NCBI GenBank assembly: GCA_016716835.1
Contig: JADJUW010000001.1
Coordinates: 620,001-684,000 of the forward strand
Length of the DNA: 64,000 nt
From: Myxococcales bacterium
GTDB taxonomy: Bacteria > Myxococcota_A > Polyangia > Haliangiales > Haliangiaceae
Reading direction: 5' to 3'
Under the pieces are notes generated by a model, which was not told where the DNA came from, did no database searches, and was given only the letters and a program-made list of their open reading frames with translations. This document shows positions 28,492 through 38,212 of this stretch, in pieces. The first letter of the stretch is position 1. Each line of letters begins with the position of its first letter. The position numbers and the translations under genes were made by a program.

Positions 28492-29292
28492 GTGCCGATT
28501 CATCTCAAGTCCGACCAAGAGTTGCGCCTGATGCGCGAGTCTGGCTTGGTTTGTGCCGACATCCTTGAAGAGCTATGTCGCGCCGCGAGGCCCGGCGTAA
28601 CGACCCTGGAGCTAGATCTGTTGGCGAGGCGGCTCATCGCCAAGCACAACGTTCAGAGCGCATTCCTTGGCTACTACGACTACCCTGCGGTCATCTGTGC
28701 CTCGATAAATAGCGTCATCGTGCACGGGATTCCTCGCAAAGAGGACATCCTCAAAAGCGGAGATATCATCGGGCTTGATTTTGGCATCTTTAAAAACGGG
28801 TTCTGTGCCGACACGGCGCGAACAGTGATCATCGGTGCTGCCTCCGATGAGGACCGTTCACTTGTCGTCGATACCCAGAGATCGTTGCAACTCGCAATTG
28901 ACCTGTGCCACGTCGACAATCGTCTGGGCGACCTCGGGTCTGCAGTACAAACGTACGCAGAATCAAAGGGTTACGGAGTGGTCCGAGACTTCGTTGGGCA
29001 TGGCATCGGTCGTCGGATGCACGAAGAGCCAGCCGTTCGTAACTTTGGTCGGGCAGGCGAAGGAAAACGACTCAAGCGTGGGCTTGTCATTGCAATAGAA
29101 CCTATGGTAAATGCCGGGACCCCTGAGCACATTGTGCTTAACGACGAGTGGACCGCCGTAACCAAAGACCGCAAGAATTCAGCACATTTTGAGCACACCG
29201 TCGCAATCACCGATAACGGCCCGTGGGTACTTACACGCATCGATTCTGAGCCCGGAGTGGCAGGCACTCTTGAACCAATCACCTTTTCATAA
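28492..29292 (+). CDS. map: Methionine aminopeptidase, type I
   Basis: It removes the initiator Met from nascent proteins using two metal ions. The 266-residue protein has the ligands in LDFGIFKNGFCADTART (two Asp), FVGHGIGRRMHEEP (His), AIEPMVN (Glu) and FEHTVAIT (Glu). The start is GTG 28492. rpmJ follows after 12 bases, with no infA between them. Confidence 0.96.
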   Translation: MPIHLKSDQELRLMRESGLVCADILEELCRAARPGVTTLELDLLARRLIAKHNVQSAFLGYYDYPAVICASINSVIVHGIPRKEDILKSGDIIGLDFGIFKNGFCADTARTVIIGAASDEDRSLVVDTQRSLQLAIDLCHVDNRLGDLGSAVQTYAESKGYGVVRDFVGHGIGRRMHEEPAVRNFGRAGEGKRLKRGLVIAIEPMVNAGTPEHIVLNDEWTAVTKDRKNSAHFEHTVAITDNGPWVLTRIDSEPGVAGTLEPITFS

Positions 29293-29304
29293 GTAGTCAA
29301 GACC

Positions 29305-29418
29305 ATGAAAGTTCGCGCATCCGTAAAACCAATCTGCCCAAAATGTAAAGTGATCAAGCGCGCCGGCGTGGTGCGGATCATTTGTGTCAATCCACGTCAC
29401 AAACAGCGCCAAGGGTAG
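29305..29418 (+). CDS. rpmJ: 50S ribosomal protein L36
   Basis: This 37-residue zinc-ribbon protein begins MKVRASVKPICPKCKVIKR and has the ligand pattern C-x2-C...C...H (CPKC, CVNPRH). It starts at ATG 29305, between map and rpsM, as expected. Confidence 0.95.
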   Translation: MKVRASVKPICPKCKVIKRAGVVRIICVNPRHKQRQG

Positions 29419-29430
29419 TAGGAGATAGCT

Positions 29431-29814
29431 ATGGCTCGTATTGCAGGTGTCGACCTTCCACGAAACAAACGAATCGAAATCGCCTTGACCTATATCTATG
29501 GGCTCGGCCGGCATGCATCAAACTTGGTGCTCTCAGAGGCCGGGATTTCACCTGACAAGCGTTCCGACGATCTCGACGAGAACGATGTCCGCAAGATTCG
29601 CGACGCGATCGAAAAGAACTTTCGAGTCGAAGGCGACTTGCGTCGCGACGTGCAGCTTAGCATCAAGCGCTTGATCGACCTCGGCTGTTATCGCGGCTCG
29701 CGTCACCGGCGCAACCTGCCGGTTCGCGGCCAACGTACGCATACCAACGCGCGAACCCGTAAGGGCCCTCGTCGTATGGCTGTCAAGAAGCAAGGTTCGG
29801 CAACTAAGAAATAG
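29431..29814 (+). CDS. rpsM: 30S ribosomal protein S13
   Basis: S13 bridges the subunits at the head. The 127-residue protein has MARIAGVDLPRNKRIEIALT, GCYRGSRHRRNLPVRGQRT and the basic tail RTRKGPRRMAVKKQ. Upstream AGGAGA marks the start. Confidence 0.97.
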   Translation: MARIAGVDLPRNKRIEIALTYIYGLGRHASNLVLSEAGISPDKRSDDLDENDVRKIRDAIEKNFRVEGDLRRDVQLSIKRLIDLGCYRGSRHRRNLPVRGQRTHTNARTRKGPRRMAVKKQGSATKK

Positions 29815-29866
29815 TTAGATATCCATGCGGCGCTGTAAGCCGCAAAGTCTCAAGTGGAGTTGACAG

Positions 29867-30253
29867 ATGGCGCAAGCGAAGACCACCAAACGTAAAGTTA
29901 AAAAGAACATCCAAACCGGCGTCGCGCATATTGCGGCAACGTTTAACAACACCATCGTCAGCATCACTGATGTCAGTGGCAATGTGATTTCGTGGTCGTC
30001 GTCGGGCTCGTGCGGCTTTAAGGGCTCGCGCAAGTCGACGCCATTCGCGGCACAGCTGGCGGCCGAAGACGCGGCTCGCAAGGCGCTTGAACACGGCGTG
30101 CGCACGGTGACCGTCTACATCAAAGGCCCGGGTTCGGGGCGCGAGTCGGCGCTCCGCGCGCTCGCCTCTGCGGGATTTAAGATCAATCTCATTCGCGACG
30201 TTACGCCCGTGCCTCACAATGGCTGCCGGCCGCGCAAGCGTCGACGCGTTTAG
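29867..30253 (+). CDS. rpsK: 30S ribosomal protein S11
   Basis: S11 lies on the platform near the E site. The 128-residue protein has VAHIAATFNNTIVSITDVSGN and the C-terminus RDVTPVPHNGCRPRKRRRV. rpsD would normally follow; here rpoA follows after 61 bases. Confidence 0.97.
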   Translation: MAQAKTTKRKVKKNIQTGVAHIAATFNNTIVSITDVSGNVISWSSSGSCGFKGSRKSTPFAAQLAAEDAARKALEHGVRTVTVYIKGPGSGRESALRALASAGFKINLIRDVTPVPHNGCRPRKRRRV

Positions 30254-30314
30254 GTATTTTTTCTAAGCGTTGGCTGTTGGCGCTCTTCCTTTTTCATGAA
30301 CCCGGAGATTCTCG

Positions 30315-31328
<1,014 letters not shown>

Positions 31329-31361
31329 CCTAACATTCAGAAGTAGATAGGTAGACAAGTC

Positions 31362-31823
31362 ATGCGTCATCAGAATTCGGGCCGTCGTCTAGGCCGCAAT
31401 AGCTCACACCGTAATGCGTTGTTTAACAATTTGGTCACGGCGCTCGTTGCGCGTGGTCAGATTGAGACCACCGAAGCTAAGGCTAAGGAGCTGCGCATGT
31501 TCGCAGAGCCCGTGCTGCAAATTGGCATCGATGTATTGCCGCTGATTAACAAGGGCGATAAGGCCACCAAAGAAGAGAAAGCCAAGATCGTGGCGGCCAA
31601 GCGCGCCGCTCGAAAAGTGCTTCGTCCGCCGACCGCCCCTCGGGATCTTTCCCCCTCGGCGTTGGCAGCGTGGCGGCTTGAAAACCCAGACGCTATGGCC
31701 CGACTTTTTGGCGAAGTCGCGCAAGGCTTGGCCAAGCGCAAAGGCGGCTATACGCGGGTCCTCAAGTCGCGCATCCGCAAAGGCGACGCGGCGTCGATGG
31801 CCATTGTTACGCTGGTTGCGTAG
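31362..31823 (+). CDS. rplQ: 50S ribosomal protein L17 with insertion
   Basis: L17 is a 50S protein near the exit site. The 153-residue protein has MRHQNSGRRLGRNSSHRNAL and AKRKGGYTRVLKSRIRKGD. It is about 25-30 residues longer than the E. coli type because of a charged insert after the central domain (around residues 65-100). It is the last gene of the superoperon. Confidence 0.95.
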   Translation: MRHQNSGRRLGRNSSHRNALFNNLVTALVARGQIETTEAKAKELRMFAEPVLQIGIDVLPLINKGDKATKEEKAKIVAAKRAARKVLRPPTAPRDLSPSALAAWRLENPDAMARLFGEVAQGLAKRKGGYTRVLKSRIRKGDAASMAIVTLVA

Positions 31824-31870
31824 GTTGCGCATAAGCTAACGGGCGGCGGTCACGCTGGCCAAATTGTAAG

Positions 31871-31898
31871 ACGCGACGATGGTCGCGTTTTCCGTTTT
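31871..31898 (+). terminator. Intrinsic terminator after rplQ
   Basis: A perfect 7-bp stem (ACGCGAC / GTCGCGT) with a four-base loop is followed by TTTT-CCG-TTTT. It stands 48 bases after the rplQ stop and closes the ribosomal superoperon. Confidence 0.75.
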
Positions 31899-32019
31899 CG
31901 GCAACGCACTGCCAGCGGTCGTTAAAGCACCGAGCAGCCCACGGGGAAAAGGCGGCGGTTTGGTGGCCCCGACCGGCCCTGCCGAGGGAATGTGACAATT
32001 CGCGCGCAAGAACGCTTTT

Positions 32020-32049
32020 TTTACACAGCGTCAGAGGTTTCGCATATAG
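32020..32049 (+). promoter_or_regulatory. Candidate promoter before a lipoprotein gene
   Basis: TTTACA (32020-32025) and ATATAG (32044-32049) are 18 bases apart. Transcription would start close to the ribosome binding site TGGAGG, leaving a very short leader before ATG 32070. This is plausible only because a terminator lies just upstream. Confidence 0.3.
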
Positions 32050-32069
32050 AGGCCATCATTGGAGGCCTC

Positions 32070-33575
32070 ATGCGACAACTGAGTTTTTTGTTGGTTTCAC
32101 TCGCGATTCTGGCAGCGTGCCGTAACGATAGCGGTGGCAATCCCCCGCCTCCGGGACCGATCCCTAACGGCGATGACGTTGAGATTTACAAGATTCAAGG
32201 TGATCTTGAAGTCGGCTCAGTTATCAATGTTCGTGGCGTGGTTGTCACGGCCGTCGATAATTTTGGCGCGCGCAAAGGCAATATTTGGGTTCAGGAACCA
32301 GCCGGCGGCGAACTATCCGGAGTCATGGTCTACGGCGTGAGCCTCGACACCGTGGCGACGCTTTCGGTCGGCGACATCGTCGATGTTGAAAACGCGGTGA
32401 AAGATGAGTTTGCGCTTGAGGCGGACACCTCGGGACGCACGACCACTGAGTTGGTGCCGCCTGAGGGCGGGGAGCTGCTCGTGAAGCGAGTTGGCACGGG
32501 CGACGCGCTCGCGCCCGCGATCATTGACGCCATCGAAGTGGCCGCGCTCGACGAAGCCGCCCGCGACGCAACCTGGGAAAAATGGGAAGGTGTTTACGTC
32601 ACCGTCGAAAACATCGCAGCGCAGTCGAGCTTGCGAAGCATTAGCGCGGACGACCCTACCTTTGTGGAGTTTAAGGGCACCGGGGGCCTGCGAATTGATT
32701 CCAGCTTGACGGCGTTGCCCGAGTCAGTGGATATCGGCGCGTGCTACGGCTCGGTGACCGGCATCCTCGATTATTTCTTTAACTACAAACTCTTGCCAAC
32801 ATCCGCGGAGGATTTGGTTGCTGGCGATAGCTGCCTGCTGCCAGAAACTGATGCGCAGTGCGATGATGGTCTCGACAACGATGCCAACGGCTTTGCCGAC
32901 TGCGCGGATTTTAGCTGTGGTAACTCCGGGCTTTGCGCGACGACGATTAGCGCCGTGCAAAGTGGCGACGTGGCAGGTTCGGTTCAGTTCGTCGACGTCG
33001 TGGTGACTGCGGTAGAGACAACGCAGGCCGGGGTGCGCAAGGGTATTTGGATCCAAGACCAGGGCGCGGCGGCGCTTAACAATGGCGTCTATGTCTTTAG
33101 TTATGCCGGCGGCGCGACCCTGCCAGAGTCCGTGGTTGTGGGCTCGGTGATCGATGTCGTCGGCTTGACCAAGGAATACGTGGCCGCCGATGGCACCGAT
33201 CCGCTGACGGAAATTACCACCGCCACGATTACGCCCAAAGGCACGACGGTGTCGCCTGCGGTGTTAACCGCCGGCGTATCTATCGACGGCATCACCAATC
33301 CGACCACCTCTGAGCAATTTGAGGGCGTACTTGTGACGCTGGCAAATGTGCCGGTGCTCGAAAACGCTTTGACGTTTGGTCAATGGACGGTCGGCACCGC
33401 GGAGCTCAGCCTCATGCTCGACGACGTTGCATCCGGCGCCTCGATCGTGCGGCCAGCAGTTGGCGCCTGTTTGGCCTCCGTGACCGGCGTCGTGCACTAC
33501 AATGCGTTCGACAAAAAAATCTTGCTCCTGCCGCGCAGCCCAGCCGACGTGGTCGCTGGCGGCACCTGTAACTAG
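32070..33575 (+). CDS. Lipoprotein with duplicated OB-like modules
   Basis: This 501-residue protein starts at ATG 32070 after TGGAGG. It has a signal peptide with lipobox LAAC (Cys 17) and a Pro-rich linker. Two related beta modules resemble each other (VINVRGVVVTAVDNFGARKG and VDVVVTAVETTQAGVRKG). They are separated by a Cys/Asp motif (CDDGLDNDANGFADCADFSC) of a type often found in myxobacterial surface proteins. It is probably anchored in the outer membrane. Its function is unknown. Confidence 0.7.
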   Translation: MRQLSFLLVSLAILAACRNDSGGNPPPPGPIPNGDDVEIYKIQGDLEVGSVINVRGVVVTAVDNFGARKGNIWVQEPAGGELSGVMVYGVSLDTVATLSVGDIVDVENAVKDEFALEADTSGRTTTELVPPEGGELLVKRVGTGDALAPAIIDAIEVAALDEAARDATWEKWEGVYVTVENIAAQSSLRSISADDPTFVEFKGTGGLRIDSSLTALPESVDIGACYGSVTGILDYFFNYKLLPTSAEDLVAGDSCLLPETDAQCDDGLDNDANGFADCADFSCGNSGLCATTISAVQSGDVAGSVQFVDVVVTAVETTQAGVRKGIWIQDQGAAALNNGVYVFSYAGGATLPESVVVGSVIDVVGLTKEYVAADGTDPLTEITTATITPKGTTVSPAVLTAGVSIDGITNPTTSEQFEGVLVTLANVPVLENALTFGQWTVGTAELSLMLDDVASGASIVRPAVGACLASVTGVVHYNAFDKKILLLPRSPADVVAGGTCN

Positions 33576-33616
33576 CGAGCTGACCGCGAGGGTTGCGCCG
33601 CCGGCGTGCGCGCGAG

Positions 33617-33964
33617 ATGTCACAGCCCTGCGATACAAGTCGCGGCATGGTTGGGGATGGTGGGTTGCTCGCGACGACGGTGCTCGTCTTGCTCGCCATG
33701 TGCGCGGCCATCCTCGCGCTCGCCGTTGTGGCCCGCAGGTGGGGCATGCCGTGGCTGCGCGGCGTAAGTGAGCGTTTGCATGGCACCTCCGCCGAGCCGG
33801 CGCGTATGGTCGTGCTGCAGCGGCTGGCACTGGGGCCACGGCGAAGCCTCGTGCTGATTGCCGTCGACCAGCAGACGCTGCTGCTTGGCGTGGGCGATGG
33901 CGGCGTCGCGCTGCTTGCCGAGGTGTCAGCACCGGCACCGGTTAGGGGAGGCAGCGATGGCTGA
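33617..33964 (+). CDS. FliO/MopB-like export-gate assembly protein
   Basis: This small protein of about 115 residues has one membrane helix (around LLATTVLVLLAMCAAILALA) followed by RMVVLQRLALGPRRSLVLI and LLLGVGDGGVALLAEV, the FliO-type C-domain. FliO helps FliP/SctR assemble. ATG 33617 is chosen; ATG 33647 is also possible. It overlaps the sctR gene by 8 bases. Confidence 0.7.
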   Translation: MSQPCDTSRGMVGDGGLLATTVLVLLAMCAAILALAVVARRWGMPWLRGVSERLHGTSAEPARMVVLQRLALGPRRSLVLIAVDQQTLLLGVGDGGVALLAEVSAPAPVRGGSDG

Positions 33965-34603
33965 CGTACCGTCGTGGGTGGTGTGGATCGTGGGCCTGGG
34001 TGGGGTGGTCTTGCTGACGAGCTTTGCCAAGATGACCGTCGTGCTGGCGCTCTTGCGCAATGCCTTGGGCGCGCCAGGGTGCCGAGCGCGGTTATTACGA
34101 CGGCCTGGGCCGCCGCCTTGACCATCATCGTCATGGCTCCCATTTTTCTTGTGGCGCGGGAGGCAGCGCCCCAGGCGCAGGCGCGCGCGGGAGACGCTGG
34201 CGGGGCGGTCGCAGCCAATTCACGGCAGGACGTCCTGGCGACGGCCGAGGCGGCGCGTGAACCCATGCGGGGTTTTCTAGTCAAGCATGCGGCGGCGGCA
34301 GACGTGGAGGTATTTCGCAGGCTGGCCGCCAAAAGCGGTCGTACAAACGTGGCGTCCAATGATTGGTTGGTCGTGGCGCCGGCGTTTGCGCTGACTGAGT
34401 TTCGCGAGGCGCTCATGTTGGGCCTGATCCTGATGCTGCCATTTTTGGTCTTGGACGTAGTTGCGGGCGTGGCGCTTTCGATATTGGGGCTGGGAAATGT
34501 CGCGGTCGCGTCGGTTGCGCTGCCGCTTAAGCTGATGCTTTTTATTTTTATTGATGGCTGGCGCCTCGTAAGCGAAACGCTCGTCAGCGGGTACTTCCCG
34601 TGA
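33957..34603 (+). CDS. sctR: Type III export gate protein SctR/FliP (frameshifted)
   Basis: SctR forms the pentameric core of the type III or flagellar export gate. The start is ATG 33957 after GGGGAGGC. TSFAKMTVVLALLRNALG is the SctR signature, and ALPLKLMLFIFIDGWRL ends the protein. The frame breaks at the GGG run 34077-34079; one more G gives APGVPSAVITTAWAAALTIIVMAP. Joined length is about 215 residues, as in SctR. The Met-rich gasket that usually precedes this C-terminal motif is replaced by LGLGNVAV. Confidence 0.8.
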
Positions 34604-34881
34604 TGGAGCTGCTCCACGAGGCGTTGGTACTGGCGCTGTGGCTGGTGTTGCCACTGCTAGGGGCGTTGGTCATCGCGGGGTTAGTGTCGACGGGGTTAGG
34701 CTGGTGGCTTGGTCATGTCGATACCGCGCTATCAGCAGGGATAAGGTGGGCCTTGGTCTTGGTCGCGATCGCATGGAGCGTGCAATTCGGTGGGGCGCGC
34801 GTGGTGGCATTTGCGCGCAAAGCATTTGCGCCGACGCATGTATCGGCCGCGCCGCCCGCCCGCGGCGAGCCACGGCCATGA
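34603..34881 (+). CDS. sctS: Type III export gate protein SctS/FliQ
   Basis: This 92-residue protein has two membrane helices (LVLALWLVLPLLGALVIAGLV and IRWALVLVAIAW) and the general layout of SctS/FliQ. It lies exactly between sctR and sctT. ATG 34603 overlaps the sctR stop (TGATG); GTG 34600 is an alternative. Sequence conservation is modest, so the call leans on order and topology. Confidence 0.7.
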   Translation: MELLHEALVLALWLVLPLLGALVIAGLVSTGLGWWLGHVDTALSAGIRWALVLVAIAWSVQFGGARVVAFARKAFAPTHVSAAPPARGEPRP

Positions 34882-35608
34882 GCACCGGCATTAACGTCGG
34901 GGTGCTTGGGGGTCACTCTCCGTCTGCGCTCATGATGGCGCTCTATGTAGTGCCCGCGTTCGTCGTCAGCGGGCTGCTGATTCCCGTTGTGCCCCGCCTG
35001 GGATGGGTTGTGCTGACCGTGGTGGCGTGGGCGTTCGCGGCGGCACTTGGAGCGGAGCTAGGGGTTGAGCTTGACGGGGCCCGCCTGCTGCAGTCGGTGG
35101 TGTCGGGGCTGCTGCTTGGATGCGTATGCGCTTTGCCGTGGTTGGTGTTGCAACTCGGGGCGGGGGTGTTTCCGGGGCGACACGCAGTGATGGCAAAAAT
35201 GCTTGAGGTTGCCGTGCTGTGGGCCTTTGTGGCGGGTGGCGGGTTTCATCGCTGGTCGAAATTACGATCTCCGCCGCACGGGTGGGCTTGGTCCATCAAC
35301 CCGGAGACGTCGCGCGATGGGTGGCTGCGGCCGCCGTGCATGGGATGTGGCTCGGGGTGTCCGTCGCGGCGATGGCTGCGCTGTTCAGCGTTGCCATCTC
35401 AGGGATCGCGCCGAATTTGGATCCCGAGCAGGTGATCGGGGTGAATGGATTCGTCGGGCTAGTCGTGTTGTTGATGTTGGGGCCGGTCATACTCCGCGCC
35501 GTAATGGGTGGGAGCGCCGAGGTATTTGGCGGTTGGTCGCGCTTGCGGCGAATTGACGCGTGCGGCCCAGGCCTACCGGCCCCAGCAAAGTATGCTAAGA
35601 CCCCGAGC
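34878..35608 (+). CDS. sctT: Type III export gate protein SctT/FliR (frameshifted)
   Basis: SctT joins SctR and SctS in the export gate. The gene starts at ATG 34878 overlapping the sctS stop (ATGA). Several hydrophobic helices run through YVVPAFVVSGLLIPVV and FVGLVVLLMLGPVILRAVM. The frame breaks at 35254-35255, where one more G gives FHRWVEITISAARVGLV. In the corrected frame no stop occurs before the TolC-like signal peptide at 35609. Another frame ends at 35556. The true C-terminus is therefore uncertain. Confidence 0.65.
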
Positions 35609-37033
35609 GTGCAACGATTTTTCCTGTTGGGGTTAATCGCCGTGTCGCTCCAAGCCAACGTGGCGTGGGCTCAGCCGGTTGCGCAGGCGGATGCGGCGCA
35701 AGACGCAAGTGGTTCGCCCGCTGCCACGTACGAAACGGCTCTGGCTAGCGAGCTCGGTCGCCCGGGCGGCCTAACGGCGATACAGGCCGCGGAGCGCGCG
35801 CTCAAGGCGAGCCCAGAACTGCGGGCCAAAACGGCCGAGCTGTTGCAAGCGCAGTCGCGGGCCGCGGTCGCTAAACTGTCAAACGTGCCGTACCTGGCGG
35901 TGGGCGCGAGCTATACCCGCCTAAGCGATGTCGAAGATCCGCAGTTTGGCCCCGGCATTTCCTTCGAGATTCCAAATCATAGCGCCTCGCTGAGCGCTAC
36001 GCTGACGCTTCCTATCACCGACTATTTGTTTAAAAATCCACGCTACATTCGCGCCGGCAAGCAGGGGCTAGAGGCGGCGCAGTTTGGTCAAACGGTCTCG
36101 CGCTCAGGCATCGTCTTTGCCGCACAGAGCGCCTATTACGAGTGGGTCCGCATCACCTTGCAAGTGGTGGTCGCCGCTCAGCTGGTGGCACAACTCGAGC
36201 AGACGCTCAGGCAATTGCGCGCCCAGGCCGATGTCGAGCGCTTGGCCAAGGCCGAGGTGCTAACCTTCGAAGCCGAAATGGCACGCGCCGAACTCGCGCT
36301 CGCCCAAGTTAGGAGCCTGGCCGAGATCCGCGAGGCGCAGCTGCGAATTCAAATTGGGGCGTCGCCGTCGGAGGTGTTGCTGATAGGCGAACGGCTAGGC
36401 GATGAGGCGGTAGACGGCGAGGACGCGCTGGCGTCGGACGCGTCGGCGTTGACGGCTCGCGCCATGGCGGCGCGCGCGGACGTGGCGGGCATGACGCGCA
36501 CGATCGCCGCGCAGGAGACGTTGCATAAGGCGCACAAGGCCGACATGCTGCCCAAGCTCGCACTTTTTGGCCAGGCCTCGTACGACAATCCCAACCAACG
36601 CATCTTTCCGATGCAAGATAAGTTCACCTCGGCCTGGGCGGTGGGCGCGCGGCTAACCTGGTCGGTTAACGACCTCTTGTTTACGCTGCCAAAGCTGGAT
36701 GACTCACAAGCAGCACTGAGCGCGCTGCGCGCCAAGCAAGAGCTGCTGGCGCAGGGCGTATCACTTGAGGTTTTGTCGGCTAAAAAGCAACTTGAGCTGG
36801 CGCTTGCCTCGCTCGCCACCGCGCAACGCGGCGTCGCGGCAGCCGAAGAGGGTGCGCGGGTGCGGGGGGCGCTGTTTGACGCTGGCCGCGCCACCAGCCT
36901 GGAGCTAATTGGCGCACAGACCCAGCTGACGCGCGCGCGCGCCGACGCGATCAACGCGCGCATTGATATTCGCATCGCAAGCGCACAATTTCAAAGGGCC
37001 CTGGGCGATGCGCCAACGGGAGTGCAGCCATAG
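35609..37033 (+). CDS. TolC-type outer-membrane efflux protein
   Basis: The likely start is GTG 35609, giving a signal peptide (VQRFFLLGLIAVSLQANVAWA) and about 475 residues in total. The body has the duplicated alpha-barrel/coiled-coil layout of TolC: AERALKASPELRAKTAELLQAQ, long Ala/Leu helices and the second half DAGRATSLELIGAQTQLTRAR. It forms the outer-membrane channel of the efflux system whose adaptor and permease follow directly. Its frame is open upstream into sctT without a stop. Confidence 0.85.
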   Translation: MQRFFLLGLIAVSLQANVAWAQPVAQADAAQDASGSPAATYETALASELGRPGGLTAIQAAERALKASPELRAKTAELLQAQSRAAVAKLSNVPYLAVGASYTRLSDVEDPQFGPGISFEIPNHSASLSATLTLPITDYLFKNPRYIRAGKQGLEAAQFGQTVSRSGIVFAAQSAYYEWVRITLQVVVAAQLVAQLEQTLRQLRAQADVERLAKAEVLTFEAEMARAELALAQVRSLAEIREAQLRIQIGASPSEVLLIGERLGDEAVDGEDALASDASALTARAMAARADVAGMTRTIAAQETLHKAHKADMLPKLALFGQASYDNPNQRIFPMQDKFTSAWAVGARLTWSVNDLLFTLPKLDDSQAALSALRAKQELLAQGVSLEVLSAKKQLELALASLATAQRGVAAAEEGARVRGALFDAGRATSLELIGAQTQLTRARADAINARIDIRIASAQFQRALGDAPTGVQP

Positions 37034-37085
37034 CTGCCGACAAGTTTCGCAGGCACGAGGTCCGTGTGGGGCCGTGAGGAGTCAA

Positions 37086-38174
37086 ATGGTGGGTCAAGCA
37101 GAGAAACGATTTGTTGGAGCGGTCGCTGGCGGCCTGATGGCGGCAACGCTTGCCTTGGGTGGGTGTGGCGGCAAAGAAAAGACCAAAGGAGCGAAGGTTG
37201 CCGAGGCGGTGGTGCAGGTGGCTACCGTCGCCGTGGCCGAAGCTGATGCGCCGGCCTATATAACGGTCACGGGTACGGTGACTGCGGACCAATCGTCAAA
37301 CGTCGCGGCGCAGGTGCCGGGCAAGGTGTTGGCCGTGTTGGTTGAGCTGGGGCAGGAGGTCAAGGCCGGGCAGCCGCTCTTGCGGCTCGATACGTCAAAT
37401 GCGGCGCTGGGTGCCGAGGAGGCGCAAGCGCAGCTGCGAGCCGCGACGGCGCAAAGGGCCAACGGCGAGACCGAATGCGCCAAATCCAAAGAGCTGTTCG
37501 ACAAAGGCGCCATCTCAAAGTCGCAATACGAGCGCGAGCGCGTGGGATGTATCGCCTTAGATGAAACGCTGGCGGCGGCCACCGCGCGCACCAAGAGCGT
37601 TGGCAAGGCGGTAGGCGACGGCGTCATTCGCGCGCCCTTCGCGGGTATCGTAAGTGGCCGGCGCGTCAACGTTGGCGAATGGGTCGCACCAGGCATGGGT
37701 CTAATTACGATTGTCGATGAAGAGCCGCTAAAGCTCGAGCTGTCGGTGCCTGAGCTTTACACCGGCAAAGTCGCCAAGGGACAGCCGGTCCAATTTTCCG
37801 TGGCCGCGTTCACGGGGCAGCAATTTGCCGCGACCATCGCGCGCATGGGCGGCGAAATTGGACGTCAGACCCGAACGATGACCGTGGAGGCCGATGTGGC
37901 GCCGGGGTCGCCCGTTCGCGCCGGCATGTTCGCCGAGGCGCGCATCGTGCTGGGCACTGAGAAACGCGTGATGGTGCCCAAGACGGCCCTGATCAAGCGA
38001 GGCATGTCGTGGCGCTTGTTCGTGGTCAATGGTGGGCGCGCCGAAGAGCGCGTCGTCGAGCGCGGCGTCGAGGTGGGGGACCAGGTTGCCATTCAAAGCG
38101 GTCTGACCGCTGGCGAACGCGTGATCTCGCCAATTCCCGAGCAAGTGGTGGACGGCGTGACGATTAGCTTTTAA
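37086..38174 (+). CDS. RND efflux adaptor (membrane fusion lipoprotein)
   Basis: This 362-residue periplasmic adaptor starts at ATG 37086 after GAGGAG. It has lipobox LGGC (Cys 27), a barrel-sandwich half (VPGKVLAVLVELGQEVKAGQPLLRL), a helical hairpin (about 90-160, SKELFDKGAISKSQYERER) and the second half IRAPFAGIVSGRRVNVGEWV. It links the inner-membrane permease to the TolC-like channel. Substrate is not predictable. Confidence 0.9.
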   Translation: MVGQAEKRFVGAVAGGLMAATLALGGCGGKEKTKGAKVAEAVVQVATVAVAEADAPAYITVTGTVTADQSSNVAAQVPGKVLAVLVELGQEVKAGQPLLRLDTSNAALGAEEAQAQLRAATAQRANGETECAKSKELFDKGAISKSQYERERVGCIALDETLAAATARTKSVGKAVGDGVIRAPFAGIVSGRRVNVGEWVAPGMGLITIVDEEPLKLELSVPELYTGKVAKGQPVQFSVAAFTGQQFAATIARMGGEIGRQTRTMTVEADVAPGSPVRAGMFAEARIVLGTEKRVMVPKTALIKRGMSWRLFVVNGGRAEERVVERGVEVGDQVAIQSGLTAGERVISPIPEQVVDGVTISF

Positions 38175-38212
38175 CCGCGAATGCCCATGCACGTTCTATC
38201 CAGGAGCTCAAT

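Noticed and set aside
34638..34877. Upstream extension of the SctT-like reading frame
   Set aside because: It overlaps sctS completely; the ATG at 34878 overlaps the sctS stop and is the natural start.
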